From an uncultured Bacilli bacterium (lineage in GTDB: Bacteria; Bacillota_I; Bacilli_A; RF39; UBA660), in the NCBI GenBank assembly GCA_934122395.1, contig CAKOWQ010000001.1, positions 62,001-126,000 on the forward strand: DNA of 64,000 bases, in the 5' to 3' direction. Below are positions 32,523 to 42,169 of the stretch, piece after piece (position 1 is the first letter of the stretch; each line of letters starts with the position of its first letter). Position numbers and translations under genes: made by a program. The notes under the pieces were generated by a model that ran no database searches, was not told the origin of the DNA, and saw only the letters and a program-made list of their open reading frames with translations.

Positions 32523-33905
32523 ATGTCTTTAGATAATAATAAGGAATTAGAACGTTATCAAAAATATCTGAAAAGTATAAAAAAATATGATCCTTTAGAT
32601 GATGATGAATATTTATATTTAACACAAGAAATGACTAACATTATTAACAATAATGAGAAACTCTCTGATATAGAGGTATTGGAACTTACTAGAAAATTAG
32701 AAAAAATAGAAAATACTAAAGACTATACAATAGAACTTCTAGAACTTACTCGTGAAATTAAAAATATTATTAAACCATCAAAAGGTAAAATAGATATACC
32801 AAAAGTTAGCAAAAATATAAATCCTAAAAAAGAAGTAGTAAAACCTCTTACTTCAACTTCGGTTTTACCTAAGATTAGCAAAAAGAAAAAGGAGGAAGAA
32901 CAACCTGTTATTAAGTCCTCGGTTGAGAAAAAAAGTAGTGGTTTAACGCTTAAAGATTTAGTTGATAAAAACAATAACAATAATAAAGTAGATCATTTTA
33001 AAACGGAAGAAATCAAAAAAATAAGGGATATGAAAACTTTTACTTCACCAAAAAAGAAAAAAAGAAAAAAGAAAAAGTACGAGAAGGCTATATGGATGAT
33101 AATATTCTTGATATCTTCTATTGTTTTATTATTTTTACTTTTTAGATTTGTAAAGTGGGGACTTGAAAATAATTCAGTAAAAAACCAAATGAAAAATATT
33201 TATGCTTTAACTGATGTTGTGGAAGTTGTAAGTAAAGGAGCGGTTACTGATGTGGATGATGCGCCTGTTGTAACTCCTACAGTTGTAGAAGAGCCTAATT
33301 ATGTTCCAAGTGATTATTGGTATTATATGTCAATGTCTATGTTGGACGTGGATTTTAATGCTTTAAAAGCAAAAAATTCTGATACTGCTGGTTGGATTAG
33401 GGTAAATGGAACCAATATCAATTATCCATATGTACATTATACAGATAATAGCTATTACTTAAAGCACTCATTTGATGGAAGTTATAATTCAGCGGGATGG
33501 GTTTTCTTAGACTATAGAAATGATCCCGATAGTTATGGAAGAAATAATATTTTGTATGCTCATGGTAGATTAGATAATACAATGTTTGGAAGTATGAAAC
33601 GTTTAGTTACTCCTTCTTGGTATAACAATTCTAATAACTATGTAATAAAAACTTCAACAGAAGAACATAATGCGTTATGGCAAGTATTTAGTGTTTATAC
33701 TATTTTACCAGAATCATATTATATAAAAACAAGGTTTGATGACGAAAGCTTTGCTACATTCTTAAATACTGTAACTTCAAGGAGCGTTCATGATTTTGGA
33801 GTTGTACCAACTATCGAAGATAAAATTTTAACTTTATCAAGTTGCTATGACGATACTAGAAGAGTTGTGTTGCATGCTAAGCTAATTAAACTAGAAGAAA
33901 AATAA
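32523..33905 (+). CDS. Class B-type sortase with long cytosolic N-terminus
   Basis: A 460-residue protein. Residues 1-190 are charged, Lys-rich and cytosolic; one membrane helix follows (about 191-212), then an extracytoplasmic sortase domain (about 265-460): WIRVNGTNINYPYVHYTDNSYYL, ILYAHGR (His347), LSSCYDDTRR (Cys441, Arg446). This is class B-like. Sortases join LPXTG-type sorting signals to the wall or to pilins. Neither surface protein in this window ends with an obvious sorting motif, so the substrate is elsewhere. The N-terminal extension of about 190 residues is unusually long. It is followed by gpr. Confidence 0.9.
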   Translation: MSLDNNKELERYQKYLKSIKKYDPLDDDEYLYLTQEMTNIINNNEKLSDIEVLELTRKLEKIENTKDYTIELLELTREIKNIIKPSKGKIDIPKVSKNINPKKEVVKPLTSTSVLPKISKKKKEEEQPVIKSSVEKKSSGLTLKDLVDKNNNNNKVDHFKTEEIKKIRDMKTFTSPKKKKRKKKKYEKAIWMIIFLISSIVLLFLLFRFVKWGLENNSVKNQMKNIYALTDVVEVVSKGAVTDVDDAPVVTPTVVEEPNYVPSDYWYYMSMSMLDVDFNALKAKNSDTAGWIRVNGTNINYPYVHYTDNSYYLKHSFDGSYNSAGWVFLDYRNDPDSYGRNNILYAHGRLDNTMFGSMKRLVTPSWYNNSNNYVIKTSTEEHNALWQVFSVYTILPESYYIKTRFDDESFATFLNTVTSRSVHDFGVVPTIEDKILTLSSCYDDTRRVVLHAKLIKLEEK

Positions 33906-33924
33906 TTATTATTTTTCTTTTTTT
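33895..33924 (+). terminator. Likely terminator of the sortase gene
   Basis: Eleven-base-pair A+T-rich stem AAGAAAAATAA/TTATTTTTCTT (33895-33905, 33909-33919) and a T run. Confidence 0.65.
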
Positions 33925-33949
33925 GTGCAAACTATAAATGGTGATTTTT

Positions 33950-34996
33950 GTGAGTGAATTTGATTTAAAAAATTGTGATATAAGAACTGATTTAATTGTA
34001 GAAAGTATTGGCGCAAATAAGATAGATGGTATTATTAAAAGTGAACGAAATTATGATAAGATAAATGTTAATGATATTGTAGTTACGCACGATATATCTT
34101 CACTACATAAAAGAAAAGGTAAATATATAACCATAAGTTTCGATGATGTTACTGATACTTCCAATAGACGAGATATTGAGAGGATTGTAATAGCTGAGTT
34201 AAATAAAATGCTTAATTACTGCAATATAGATCAAAATAGTTCGTGCTTAGTAATAGGTCTTGGTAATTATAAATCTACTCCTGATTCACTGGGACCAAAA
34301 GTAGTAGATGGGTTAGTTATTACTAGACATTTATATATGATAGATTCATTAAATGTTGAAGAAGGATATAGAAATGTATCCTCTTTTACTCCGGGAGTAA
34401 TGGGTACTACTGGTATTGAAGCAAAAGACATTATTAATGGAATAGTAAAAGAAGTTAAACCTGATTTTTTAATTGTAATAGATGCTCTTGCTTCTTCATC
34501 AATAGATAGAGTTAATAAAACTATTCAGATAACTAATACTGGGATAAATCCTGGTAGTGGAGTAGGCAATACTAGGGTAGAAATATCCAAAAAAACAATA
34601 GGAGTTCCTGTTATTGCTATAGGAATACCAACGGTTGTAGATGCTGTTACTATAGTAAGCGATACGCTAAAATATTTAATGAAAAAAATAAGTTATAATA
34701 AAAAAAATATAAATAATAATTCAAACAAATTAAAGCCAGTTACAAGTATCAATTATTTGAAAGAGGAAACAAACGAATTATCTAGTGCTGATAGAGAAAA
34801 ATTGTTAGGATTCATTGGTAATTTGAAGGAAGAAGAAATACATCAGTTAATTTTTGAAGTTTTATCACCAATTGGATATAATTTGATGGTAACTCCTAAA
34901 GAAGTAGATTTTGTTATAGAAAAATTATCACTTTTATTATCAACTAGTATTAATAAAACATTGCACCATAAAATGAATGAATCCAATTATACATAA
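33950..34996 (+). CDS. gpr: GPR endopeptidase (spore germination protease)
   Basis: A 348-residue GPR family protein, which is made in the spore as a zymogen and digests small acid-soluble proteins at germination. RTDLIVE near the start (the canonical propeptide end), SSCLVIGLGNYKSTPDSLGPKVVD, PGVMGTTGIEAKDI, IDALASSSIDRVN, NTGINPGSGVGNTR and VIAIGIPTVVDAVTI match GPR throughout. An ATG at 33938 is in frame, but GGTGA (33940-33944) precedes the GTG at 33950. It is the substrate partner of sspI elsewhere in the window. Confidence 0.93.
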   Translation: MSEFDLKNCDIRTDLIVESIGANKIDGIIKSERNYDKINVNDIVVTHDISSLHKRKGKYITISFDDVTDTSNRRDIERIVIAELNKMLNYCNIDQNSSCLVIGLGNYKSTPDSLGPKVVDGLVITRHLYMIDSLNVEEGYRNVSSFTPGVMGTTGIEAKDIINGIVKEVKPDFLIVIDALASSSIDRVNKTIQITNTGINPGSGVGNTRVEISKKTIGVPVIAIGIPTVVDAVTIVSDTLKYLMKKISYNKKNINNNSNKLKPVTSINYLKEETNELSSADREKLLGFIGNLKEEEIHQLIFEVLSPIGYNLMVTPKEVDFVIEKLSLLLSTSINKTLHHKMNESNYT

Positions 34997-35023
34997 TTTT
35001 ACATCTTGTTATTAAGAAAGCAA

Positions 35024-35053
35024 TTGACACTTAATAGTAATTAAGAATAAAAT
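35024..35053 (+). promoter_or_regulatory. Promoter with operator-like dyad
   Basis: TTGACA (35024-35029), 18-base spacer, TAAAAT (35048-35053). The spacer contains CTTAAT-AGTA-ATTAAG (35030-35045), a 6-bp dyad; ATTAAG recurs at 35011-35016 and 35052-35057. This looks like a regulator site over the promoter of the small ORF and surface protein. Confidence 0.55.
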
Positions 35054-35095
35054 TAAGTTGGATAGTATTGTACTAAACTAGAGAGAAGGTATACG

Positions 35096-35278
35096 ATGGT
35101 TGATGATGTTCTAGTTAAGAAAATTATAGATCCTTTTAATCAAGAAAAAGAGATTAAAAGAATAGAATTAGATTTGTATTCTAAATTAATAAAAACTAAA
35201 GAGTATAATAATGATAATGATAAAGTAGCAGAAGAATTGTACAATCAATTAATAGATATAAAAAAAGAAAAGAATTAG
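35096..35278 (+). CDS. Small charged protein, unknown function
   Basis: A 60-residue protein (MVDDVLVKKIIDPFNQEKEI...). About half its residues are charged and it looks helical. GAGAAGG precedes the ATG, and it is cotranscribed with the surface protein 18 bases downstream, from the promoter at 35024-35053. I recognise no family. It may regulate or chaperone the surface protein, which is inference. Confidence 0.65.
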   Translation: MVDDVLVKKIIDPFNQEKEIKRIELDLYSKLIKTKEYNNDNDKVAEELYNQLIDIKKEKN

Positions 35279-35296
35279 TATTAAGAGAGGTATATT

Positions 35297-37048
35297 ATGA
35301 AAAATAAAAAAGTAATGATAATAGCAATGTGTTTAGCAATATTATTAATGATTACTGGCTATTCACTATTTCAAACTAAACTAATAATAAATGGTACTAG
35401 TGAAGTAACAAGTAGTTGGAAAGTATATTTTTCTGAGATACTTAGTTCTAGTGGTACAGGAACTGCAACAGAAGCTATGACCCCAAGACTTACAAACACA
35501 TCATTAGAGTTTTCAGTCAATTTAGAAAAACCAGGGGATTCATATACTTATGTTGTACGTTTAACAAACGCTGGAAGTATTGGAGCAATTGTTAACGAAA
35601 TTAATGCTAGTTCAACTGGTAGTGCCGGTGTCGATTATACTATAACTGGTATTAAAAAAGGTGATAAATTAGCAGCAGGTGCTGATAAAGTGATAACAAT
35701 CAAGATGAATTATGATTCTAGTTTAACTGCAATTCCTAGTGAAAAAGTTAATGAATTAGTAGTTGATATTGTATGTATTCAAGATGATGGACAAACTGTA
35801 ACGAGTGAAGATACAATAATATCTAAAACTGCTTTATTAACTGATTCAATTAAGAAGAATAGTCCACCACAAGATGATAGCAATATAGATTTTTCTAAGA
35901 TAAGTAGTGACACAAATGGTAAGGGACTTTATTACACAAATAAAAAAACAGAAGATAATAAAACTACATATTATTTTAGAGGTGCGGTTGATAACAATTA
36001 TGTAAAACTTGGAAATATATATTTTAGAATAGTAAGAATAAATGAAGATGGTAGTGTAAGACTTATTTACCAAGGAACAAGTGCCACATCAACTGGCAAT
36101 AATGCGGTTCTTACGACAGTTTATAATTCGTTTATGGGAGATGCAGCATTCGTTGGATACATGATGGGGCCTCCAACAACTTTTGTGAAATTTAATACTA
36201 TTTATAATAGTACTAGTTATCATTCGCACTCAACATCATCAACTATTAAGATGGCAACAGCTTATACTTTTGAGGAAACATCGGGGATATTTACTCTTAC
36301 TAATCCGGTGGATGGAGCTTATACAAGTACTTATAATGATTATTATACTTGTATGTCGAAATCGGGTTCTACTTGTAAGCAAATGGCTCAAATTAAAATG
36401 ACTGGTACTAGTGGCAGTAATTATACTTTAACAGGGGCCTATATATATAGTTCATCTTTCTCTACTTCATATTCTGAGGCGGCTGGTAACATCACTTCTT
36501 CTGAAGCTAAAACAGCTATTGATAATTGGTATAAAAATAATTTGTTACAATATGCTAATATGATGGCCGATGCAGGATTTTGTAATGACAGAACTTTAAG
36601 TAGCGGTAAAGGTTATGGACACGAAGCTACTTTCTATGCATCATATAATAGAGTGATAAATGCCAATCCACAGTTTACTTGTGCTAATTCTTCAAGAGAT
36701 CTATTTACTACTTCATCATCAACTAAAGGAAATAAGGCTTTGACTTATCCTGTTGGAATGATTACGAGTGATGAAGTAATATATGCTGGAGGAAGATATT
36801 CTGTTGCAAATGATACTTATTACTTAAATTCCAATCAACATTTTTATACAATGTCGCCGTATGCGTCTTATCCCGCATCTACTGCTCCGAACACTTATAT
36901 GGTTGCTATTAATAATAGTGGATATGTTGGTATATCAACAGTCCACGGGACTGTTGGACTTCGTCCGGTAATAAACTTGAAATCTACTACTAAAATAACA
37001 GGCGGTATTGGAACAGCAAGTGATCCATATGTAATTAAAACAAGTTAG
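35297..37048 (+). CDS. Exported modular surface protein, N-terminal SipW-type module
   Basis: A 583-residue secreted protein. Its hydrophobic leader (MIIAMCLAILLMITGYSLFQTKLIINGTSE) is of the SipW-dependent type found in TasA-like proteins. A beta-rich module (about 30-175) ends at GQTVTSED and is closely similar to residues of the protein at 51607-52833. The large Ser/Thr/Tyr-rich C-terminal part has Cys pairs, HFYTMSPYASYP and ends with VHGTVGLRPVINL, a pattern of lectin-like or DUF6273-like domains. It is not LPXTG-anchored. Cysteines around CMSKSGSTCK may form a disulfide. It is likely displayed on the cell; exact binding is unknown. Confidence 0.8.
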   Translation: MKNKKVMIIAMCLAILLMITGYSLFQTKLIINGTSEVTSSWKVYFSEILSSSGTGTATEAMTPRLTNTSLEFSVNLEKPGDSYTYVVRLTNAGSIGAIVNEINASSTGSAGVDYTITGIKKGDKLAAGADKVITIKMNYDSSLTAIPSEKVNELVVDIVCIQDDGQTVTSEDTIISKTALLTDSIKKNSPPQDDSNIDFSKISSDTNGKGLYYTNKKTEDNKTTYYFRGAVDNNYVKLGNIYFRIVRINEDGSVRLIYQGTSATSTGNNAVLTTVYNSFMGDAAFVGYMMGPPTTFVKFNTIYNSTSYHSHSTSSTIKMATAYTFEETSGIFTLTNPVDGAYTSTYNDYYTCMSKSGSTCKQMAQIKMTGTSGSNYTLTGAYIYSSSFSTSYSEAAGNITSSEAKTAIDNWYKNNLLQYANMMADAGFCNDRTLSSGKGYGHEATFYASYNRVINANPQFTCANSSRDLFTTSSSTKGNKALTYPVGMITSDEVIYAGGRYSVANDTYYLNSNQHFYTMSPYASYPASTAPNTYMVAINNSGYVGISTVHGTVGLRPVINLKSTTKITGGIGTASDPYVIKTS

Positions 37049-37053
37049 TAATT

Positions 37054-37079
37054 AAGGATATAGAAATATATCCTTTTTT
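37054..37079 (+). terminator. Terminator of the surface-protein operon
   Basis: Nine-base-pair stem AAGGATATA/TATATCCTT (37054-37062, 37067-37075), GAAA tetraloop, T run. Confidence 0.9.
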
Positions 37080-37109
37080 CATGTATAATTAATTTATAGG
37101 AGGGATAAT

Positions 37110-39275
37110 ATGATTGTTGAAGTATTAGTTGAATTATCAAGTAAAAGTATTGATAAAGTTTTTGATTATATTGTCCCTAAAAAACTAGAAGATGATATAA
37201 AAATAGGAATTAGAGTAACTGTCCCTTTTGGAAGACAAATTTTAGAAGGTTTCGTTTTAGGTATTAAAAATAATACTGATTTATCATCTTTAAAAGAAAT
37301 AATCAATGTGGTAGATAATGATGTAATACTTGATTCCGAATTGTTAGAATTAGGTAAAAAAATGAGGGATAAGTACTTATCTACTTTGATATCTTGTTAC
37401 CAAGTGATGTTACCAAAAGCACTAAAGGCTCAAGCTGGAACTAATGTTAGTAAAAAAACTGAAAAATATGTTGAATTAAATATAGATATAGCTAATTTAG
37501 ATAATTATAAAATCACCTCTAAACAGAAAGAAATTATTGATCTAATTAATAAAAAAGGTATTGTTTTAAAAAAAGAACTTTCTAGTAGTATTGTTAAAAC
37601 ATTAATTGATAAGGGAATACTTAAAGAAGTAGAAAAAGAAGTATATAGAGAAGTTGTTACAGATGTATCTATAAAAGAAAAGTATCCGTTAACTGGTGAT
37701 CAAAAAAAAGTAGTGGATACAGTATTAAATACTTTTGGAGAACCTATCACTTATTTATTGCATGGTGTTACCGGAAGTGGTAAAACAGAAGTGTATATGG
37801 AACTAATTGAATGGATGCTAAAGCATGATAAAACTAGTATAGTGCTTGTTCCTGAAATATCTTTAACACCACAGATGGTTGATCGATTTAAAAGTCGATT
37901 TAAGGAATCTATTGCAATATTACATAGTAGATTAACCGAAGGTGAAAAGTATGATGAATATCGTAAAATATCAAAAGGAGAAGTCAAAATAGTAATTGGT
38001 GCTAGAAGTGCTGTTTTTGCTCCCTTAAAAAATATAGGATTATTTGTTATAGATGAAGAACATACAGCTAGTTATAAGCAAGATAATAATCCTAAATATA
38101 ATGCAATAGATATAGCAATAGAACGTAGTATGAATCATAATAGTACAGTTATTTTAGGAAGTGCTACTCCAAATTTAGAAAGTTATGCTAAAAGTCTTAA
38201 AGGAATCTATCATTTAGTAGAATTACCTAATAGGGTTGGTAATAGAACTTTACCTAAAGTAGAAATTATAGATATGAATAAAGAAAAGAAGAAGGGTACA
38301 TACTTTTCTAGTAAATTAATTGAATTGATTAATGATCGACTAGTTAAAAGAGAACAAATAATTCTTTTACTTAATAGACGTGGTTATTCTTCTTTTATTA
38401 CTTGTTCTAATTGTGGATGCGTTGAAAAATGTCCTAATTGTGATATAACGCTTACTTATCATAAAAGTTCTAATATGCTTAGATGTCACTACTGTGGATA
38501 TGCTAATAAATATAGTGAAATATGTCCAGAGTGTCATGAACACAGTATGAAAAACCTAGGAGTAGGTACTGAAAAAATAGAAGAAGAATTACATAAAATA
38601 TTTGATTGTAGAGTAGTTAGGATGGACTTTGATACTACATCTAAAAAAGGAGCTCATGCTAGAATTATTAATGATTTTAAAGATCATAAATACGATATTT
38701 TATTAGGAACTCAAATGATTGCTAAGGGATTAGATTTTTCTAATGTTACTTTAGTAGGAGTAATTAATGCGGACACCAGTTTAATGATACCTAGTTATAA
38801 AAGTAGTGAGAATACATTTCAGTTATTATGTCAGGTTTCTGGTAGAAGTGGTAGAGGCGATAAAAAAGGTGAAGTTATTATTCAAAGTTTTAATCCTAGT
38901 CACTATGCAATATATTTAGCAAAAGATCATAATTATTTAGAATTTTTTAAAGAAGAAATGCAAATTAGAAGACAGTTAGGGTATCCTCCTTATTATTATT
39001 TAGTATCAATAAAAGTTATGAGTACTTCTTACGATATGGCAAAAGATGAAAGTAATAAGGTTGCTAACAAGGTAAAAAAAGAACTTTTAAATAGCATTGT
39101 ACTAGGACCTACTGTAAGTAATGTATTTAAAGTAAATAATATCTATAGATTTAGTATTATTATAAAGTATAAAAAAGAAGAAATGCTATATCCTGTTTTA
39201 AATCAAATAATTGATTATTATAAGAGTAATTCTAAAGTAAAAATAGATATAGATTTTAATCCAAATCAAATATAG
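37110..39275 (+). CDS. priA: Primosomal protein N' (replication restart helicase)
   Basis: PriA (721 residues) reloads the replisome at stalled forks. An N-terminal 3'-OH-binding domain (about 1-110) and a winged helix precede the helicase core: Walker A GVTGSGKTEVY, DEEH in FVIDEEHTASY, SATP in LGSATPNLES. Zinc-binding cysteine clusters appear in ITCSNCGCVEKCPNC and CHYCG...CPEC. QMIAKGLDFSNVTLVG and QVSGRSGRG are helicase motifs V and VI. The start is fixed by AGGAGGG. It follows the surface-protein operon after a terminator; TATAAT-like sequence lies just before. Confidence 0.97.
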   Translation: MIVEVLVELSSKSIDKVFDYIVPKKLEDDIKIGIRVTVPFGRQILEGFVLGIKNNTDLSSLKEIINVVDNDVILDSELLELGKKMRDKYLSTLISCYQVMLPKALKAQAGTNVSKKTEKYVELNIDIANLDNYKITSKQKEIIDLINKKGIVLKKELSSSIVKTLIDKGILKEVEKEVYREVVTDVSIKEKYPLTGDQKKVVDTVLNTFGEPITYLLHGVTGSGKTEVYMELIEWMLKHDKTSIVLVPEISLTPQMVDRFKSRFKESIAILHSRLTEGEKYDEYRKISKGEVKIVIGARSAVFAPLKNIGLFVIDEEHTASYKQDNNPKYNAIDIAIERSMNHNSTVILGSATPNLESYAKSLKGIYHLVELPNRVGNRTLPKVEIIDMNKEKKKGTYFSSKLIELINDRLVKREQIILLLNRRGYSSFITCSNCGCVEKCPNCDITLTYHKSSNMLRCHYCGYANKYSEICPECHEHSMKNLGVGTEKIEEELHKIFDCRVVRMDFDTTSKKGAHARIINDFKDHKYDILLGTQMIAKGLDFSNVTLVGVINADTSLMIPSYKSSENTFQLLCQVSGRSGRGDKKGEVIIQSFNPSHYAIYLAKDHNYLEFFKEEMQIRRQLGYPPYYYLVSIKVMSTSYDMAKDESNKVANKVKKELLNSIVLGPTVSNVFKVNNIYRFSIIIKYKKEEMLYPVLNQIIDYYKSNSKVKIDIDFNPNQI

Positions 39276-39281
39276 CTTTTT

Positions 39282-39309
39282 TGACATAAATAGCTATTTA
39301 TGATATAAT
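39282..39309 (+). promoter_or_regulatory. Strong consensus promoter
   Basis: TTGACA (39282-39287), 16-base spacer, TATAAT (39304-39309) with TG one base upstream: the best vegetative promoter in the window. Confidence 0.85.
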
Positions 39310-39332
39310 TTGGTCAAATAATGGGGGATCGT

Positions 39333-40148
39333 ATGGAAAATAAGAAGTCTGTTGGCAAGTATATGCTAATTTTTGAACCTAGATATGATTTTTATCAATA
39401 TGCAGTTAGATTTACTACTAATGGTGATGTTGATGTTAGAAAAGTACGTAAGTATACTGATGAAATGGTTGAAGTTAAAAATGGCAAAGTCTTAAAAAAT
39501 ACTCTTGCAGATATAGATAGAGTTTTAACACCTTTAACTGATTTAAGACAATTTTTTGATAGTTACGTAAGTCCTGGTATTTTTAGATATCGTGGTGATA
39601 ATTTACATAAAATGTTTATTGGTTATAAATATAATGGTACTATATATTCCCTTGACTATAGTATTAATAACAAAGAGTTACATAGCAAATTAGACTTTGT
39701 GGATGGAGCTACAATTAACGATTATTATGGTAAAAGAAAGGCTATTAGTTTAATTTTGAATAGTGAAAATAATTCGTTTTTAATGTTTATGAATAGAGCT
39801 GCTAGAGAACGTAAAACTCATTTAACTGACTTAACAATAAACATAGCCAACCAGTTACGTGCTGCTTATAATTCTGATAGTTATCATGAATATGGTGAGT
39901 TAGAAAGTGACTTTGAACGTAGACTTACTTCATATAAAGAATATCGTGAGATGTTTTTATTAAGACAACGTTATATTGAAGAGATGGAAACTAGAAAAAT
40001 TGAATTAAATAATTTAAAAGAACAAGCTATAGCAACTTCGCAGTTACAAAATTCTTCTTTTGTACCTTATGTTGGAGAGCAATTATCATTCTTTGATTCA
40101 ACTTATGAAGGATATGTTAAATCTCTTAAAAATAAAGATACTAAGTAA
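39333..40148 (+). CDS. Hypothetical protein with strong promoter
   Basis: A 271-residue soluble protein I cannot assign. The ATG at 39321 lies within the GGGGGAT site; the ATG at 39333 is preferred. It is rich in Tyr, Arg and Asp; the N-terminal half looks alpha/beta, and the C-terminal third (about 190-245) is a charged helix region. No catalytic motif, signal or membrane segment is visible. It is monocistronic: strong promoter before, terminator after. High expression is suggested by the promoter; the function is unknown. Confidence 0.8.
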   Translation: MENKKSVGKYMLIFEPRYDFYQYAVRFTTNGDVDVRKVRKYTDEMVEVKNGKVLKNTLADIDRVLTPLTDLRQFFDSYVSPGIFRYRGDNLHKMFIGYKYNGTIYSLDYSINNKELHSKLDFVDGATINDYYGKRKAISLILNSENNSFLMFMNRAARERKTHLTDLTINIANQLRAAYNSDSYHEYGELESDFERRLTSYKEYREMFLLRQRYIEEMETRKIELNNLKEQAIATSQLQNSSFVPYVGEQLSFFDSTYEGYVKSLKNKDTK

Positions 40149-40179
40149 GTGTATATCTAGTGATATGCACTTATTTTTT
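40146..40179 (+). terminator. Terminator
   Basis: Twelve-base-pair stem with one G-T wobble (40146-40157, 40162-40173), loop TAGT, six T. Confidence 0.88.
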
Positions 40180-40247
40180 GTCAAAAAAGGTCAATTCTTC
40201 TTTTTTTTAAAAATAATTTTTGCTATAATGGATTAGGAGATGATAGT

Positions 40248-42149
40248 ATGGCATTAAAATATGATGAAAATTCCATTAAGATACTTGAAGGACTAGAAGC
40301 GGTTAGAAAACGTCCTGGTATGTATATTGGATCAACAGATAAAAAAGGATTACATCATCTTGTTTGGGAAATTGTAGATAATTCGATTGATGAAATAATA
40401 AATGGTTATGGGGACTTAATTCGAGTTACCCTTCATAAAGATGGTAGTGTTAGTGTTGAAGACCATGGTCGTGGAGTTCCAACTGGTATGCATTCTTCTG
40501 GAATGTCTACTCCTGAAGTTATTTATACAGTGCTACATGCGGGTGGTAAATTTGAAGAAGCAGGCTATAAAGTATCTGGTGGGTTACACGGCGTTGGTGC
40601 TTCTGTTGTTAATGCTTTAAGTAAATGGATGGAAGTTACAATTAAGCGTGATAAAAGCGAATATTTTATAAGATTTGAAAACGGTGGTAAAACAAAAATA
40701 CCACTAAAGAAAATAGGAACTACAAATAGAACTGGTACAACGGTTCGTTTTTTACCTGATGATGAAATATTTTCTACTACTTCCTTTTCTTTTACAACAA
40801 TATGTGAAAGAATGCAGGAATCTGCTTTTTTAATTAAAGGATTAACGATAGAAGTAATTGATGAAGAAACAGGTAGAGTTAATAAATATTGTTATGAAAA
40901 AGGCTTGACTGAGTTTGTTAATTATTTGAATGAAGATAAAAACGTATTACATAAAGTAATAAGTTTTGAAGGCGTTAAAGATAAGATTGAAGTAGATATT
41001 GCTATGCAGTATACTGATACTTATAATGAAAACATTGTTTCATTTGTAAATAATGTTAAAACTATTGATGGTGGTAGTCATGAAGTAGGATTTAAAACAG
41101 CACTTACTAGAGCTTTTAATGACTATGCTAAAAATAATGGATATATTAAAGGAAAAGATAAGGCTTTTGAAGGTAGTGATGTAAGAGAAGGGCTTACTGC
41201 AGTTATTAGCCTAAAAATTCCTGAAGCGTTATTACAATTCGAAGGGCAAACTAAAGGTAAACTTGGTACACCAACTGCTAGAACTGCTGTTGAAGCTGTA
41301 GTGTCAGAAAAATTGCAATTCTTTTTAGAGGAAAACAAGAAAGTTGCTACAGATATTATCGAAAAGTCTCTAAAGAGTAAAACAGCAAGAGAAGCGGCTA
41401 GAAAAGCAAGAGAAGAAGCTCGTAAAGGTAAAACTACTAATAAGAAGGAACGTACTTTATCTGGTAAGTTAACTCCTGCTCAAACAAGAAATAAACTAAA
41501 AAATGAATTGTTTTTAGTAGAGGGAGACTCTGCCGGTGGTTCTGCAAAACAAGGACGAGATCGCAAGTTCCAAGCTATTTTACCTTTAAGAGGTAAAGTT
41601 ATTAATACAGAAAAAGCTAAAATTGACGATATATTTAAAAATGAAGAAATTAATACAATTATTTATACAGTTGGTGCAGGATATGGGCCTAACTTTGAAA
41701 TAGATGATTGTGAATATGATAAAGTTATAATAATGACCGATGCTGATGATGACGGAGCTCATATTCAGTGTTTACTTTTAACTTTCTTTTATAGATACAT
41801 GCGCCCATTAGTAGAGGCAGGCAAGCTTTATATTGCATTGCCTCCACTATTTAAAATCACATGTGGTAAAGAAACAGAATACGCCTACAGTATTGAAGAG
41901 ATGAAAGAAAAAGTTGGTAATCGTAAATGTGAAATTCAAAGATATAAAGGTCTTGGTGAAATGAATGCTGACCAATTAGCAGAAACAACAATGAACCCTG
42001 ATACAAGAAGTTTAATTAGAGTAAATATCGAAGATGCTTCTTTAGTTGAAAAAAGAGTAAGTGTCTTAATGGGAGATAGTGTTGAACCAAGAAAAGAATG
42101 GATTGAAGAGAATGTTGAGTTCTCACTTGAAGACGAATATAAAATTTAG
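40248..42149 (+). CDS. parE: DNA topoisomerase IV subunit B
   Basis: A 633-residue type IIA B subunit. GHKL ATPase motifs: EIVDNSIDEI, DHGRGVPTGMH, GGLHGVGASVVNAL, then the toprim domain with VEGDSAGGSAKQGRDR and MTDADDDGAHI. Parts of gyrB and parE are alike; I call parE because the product sits upstream of parC and the length and DKKGLHHLVWEIVDN start suit ParE. The enzyme decatenates daughter chromosomes. AGGAGAT precedes the ATG; a TGCTATAAT extended -10 lies at 40221-40229. Confidence 0.9.
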   Translation: MALKYDENSIKILEGLEAVRKRPGMYIGSTDKKGLHHLVWEIVDNSIDEIINGYGDLIRVTLHKDGSVSVEDHGRGVPTGMHSSGMSTPEVIYTVLHAGGKFEEAGYKVSGGLHGVGASVVNALSKWMEVTIKRDKSEYFIRFENGGKTKIPLKKIGTTNRTGTTVRFLPDDEIFSTTSFSFTTICERMQESAFLIKGLTIEVIDEETGRVNKYCYEKGLTEFVNYLNEDKNVLHKVISFEGVKDKIEVDIAMQYTDTYNENIVSFVNNVKTIDGGSHEVGFKTALTRAFNDYAKNNGYIKGKDKAFEGSDVREGLTAVISLKIPEALLQFEGQTKGKLGTPTARTAVEAVVSEKLQFFLEENKKVATDIIEKSLKSKTAREAARKAREEARKGKTTNKKERTLSGKLTPAQTRNKLKNELFLVEGDSAGGSAKQGRDRKFQAILPLRGKVINTEKAKIDDIFKNEEINTIIYTVGAGYGPNFEIDDCEYDKVIIMTDADDDGAHIQCLLLTFFYRYMRPLVEAGKLYIALPPLFKITCGKETEYAYSIEEMKEKVGNRKCEIQRYKGLGEMNADQLAETTMNPDTRSLIRVNIEDASLVEKRVSVLMGDSVEPRKEWIEENVEFSLEDEYKI

Positions 42150-42169
42150 GAAAGCAGTGTGGTAGTAAA

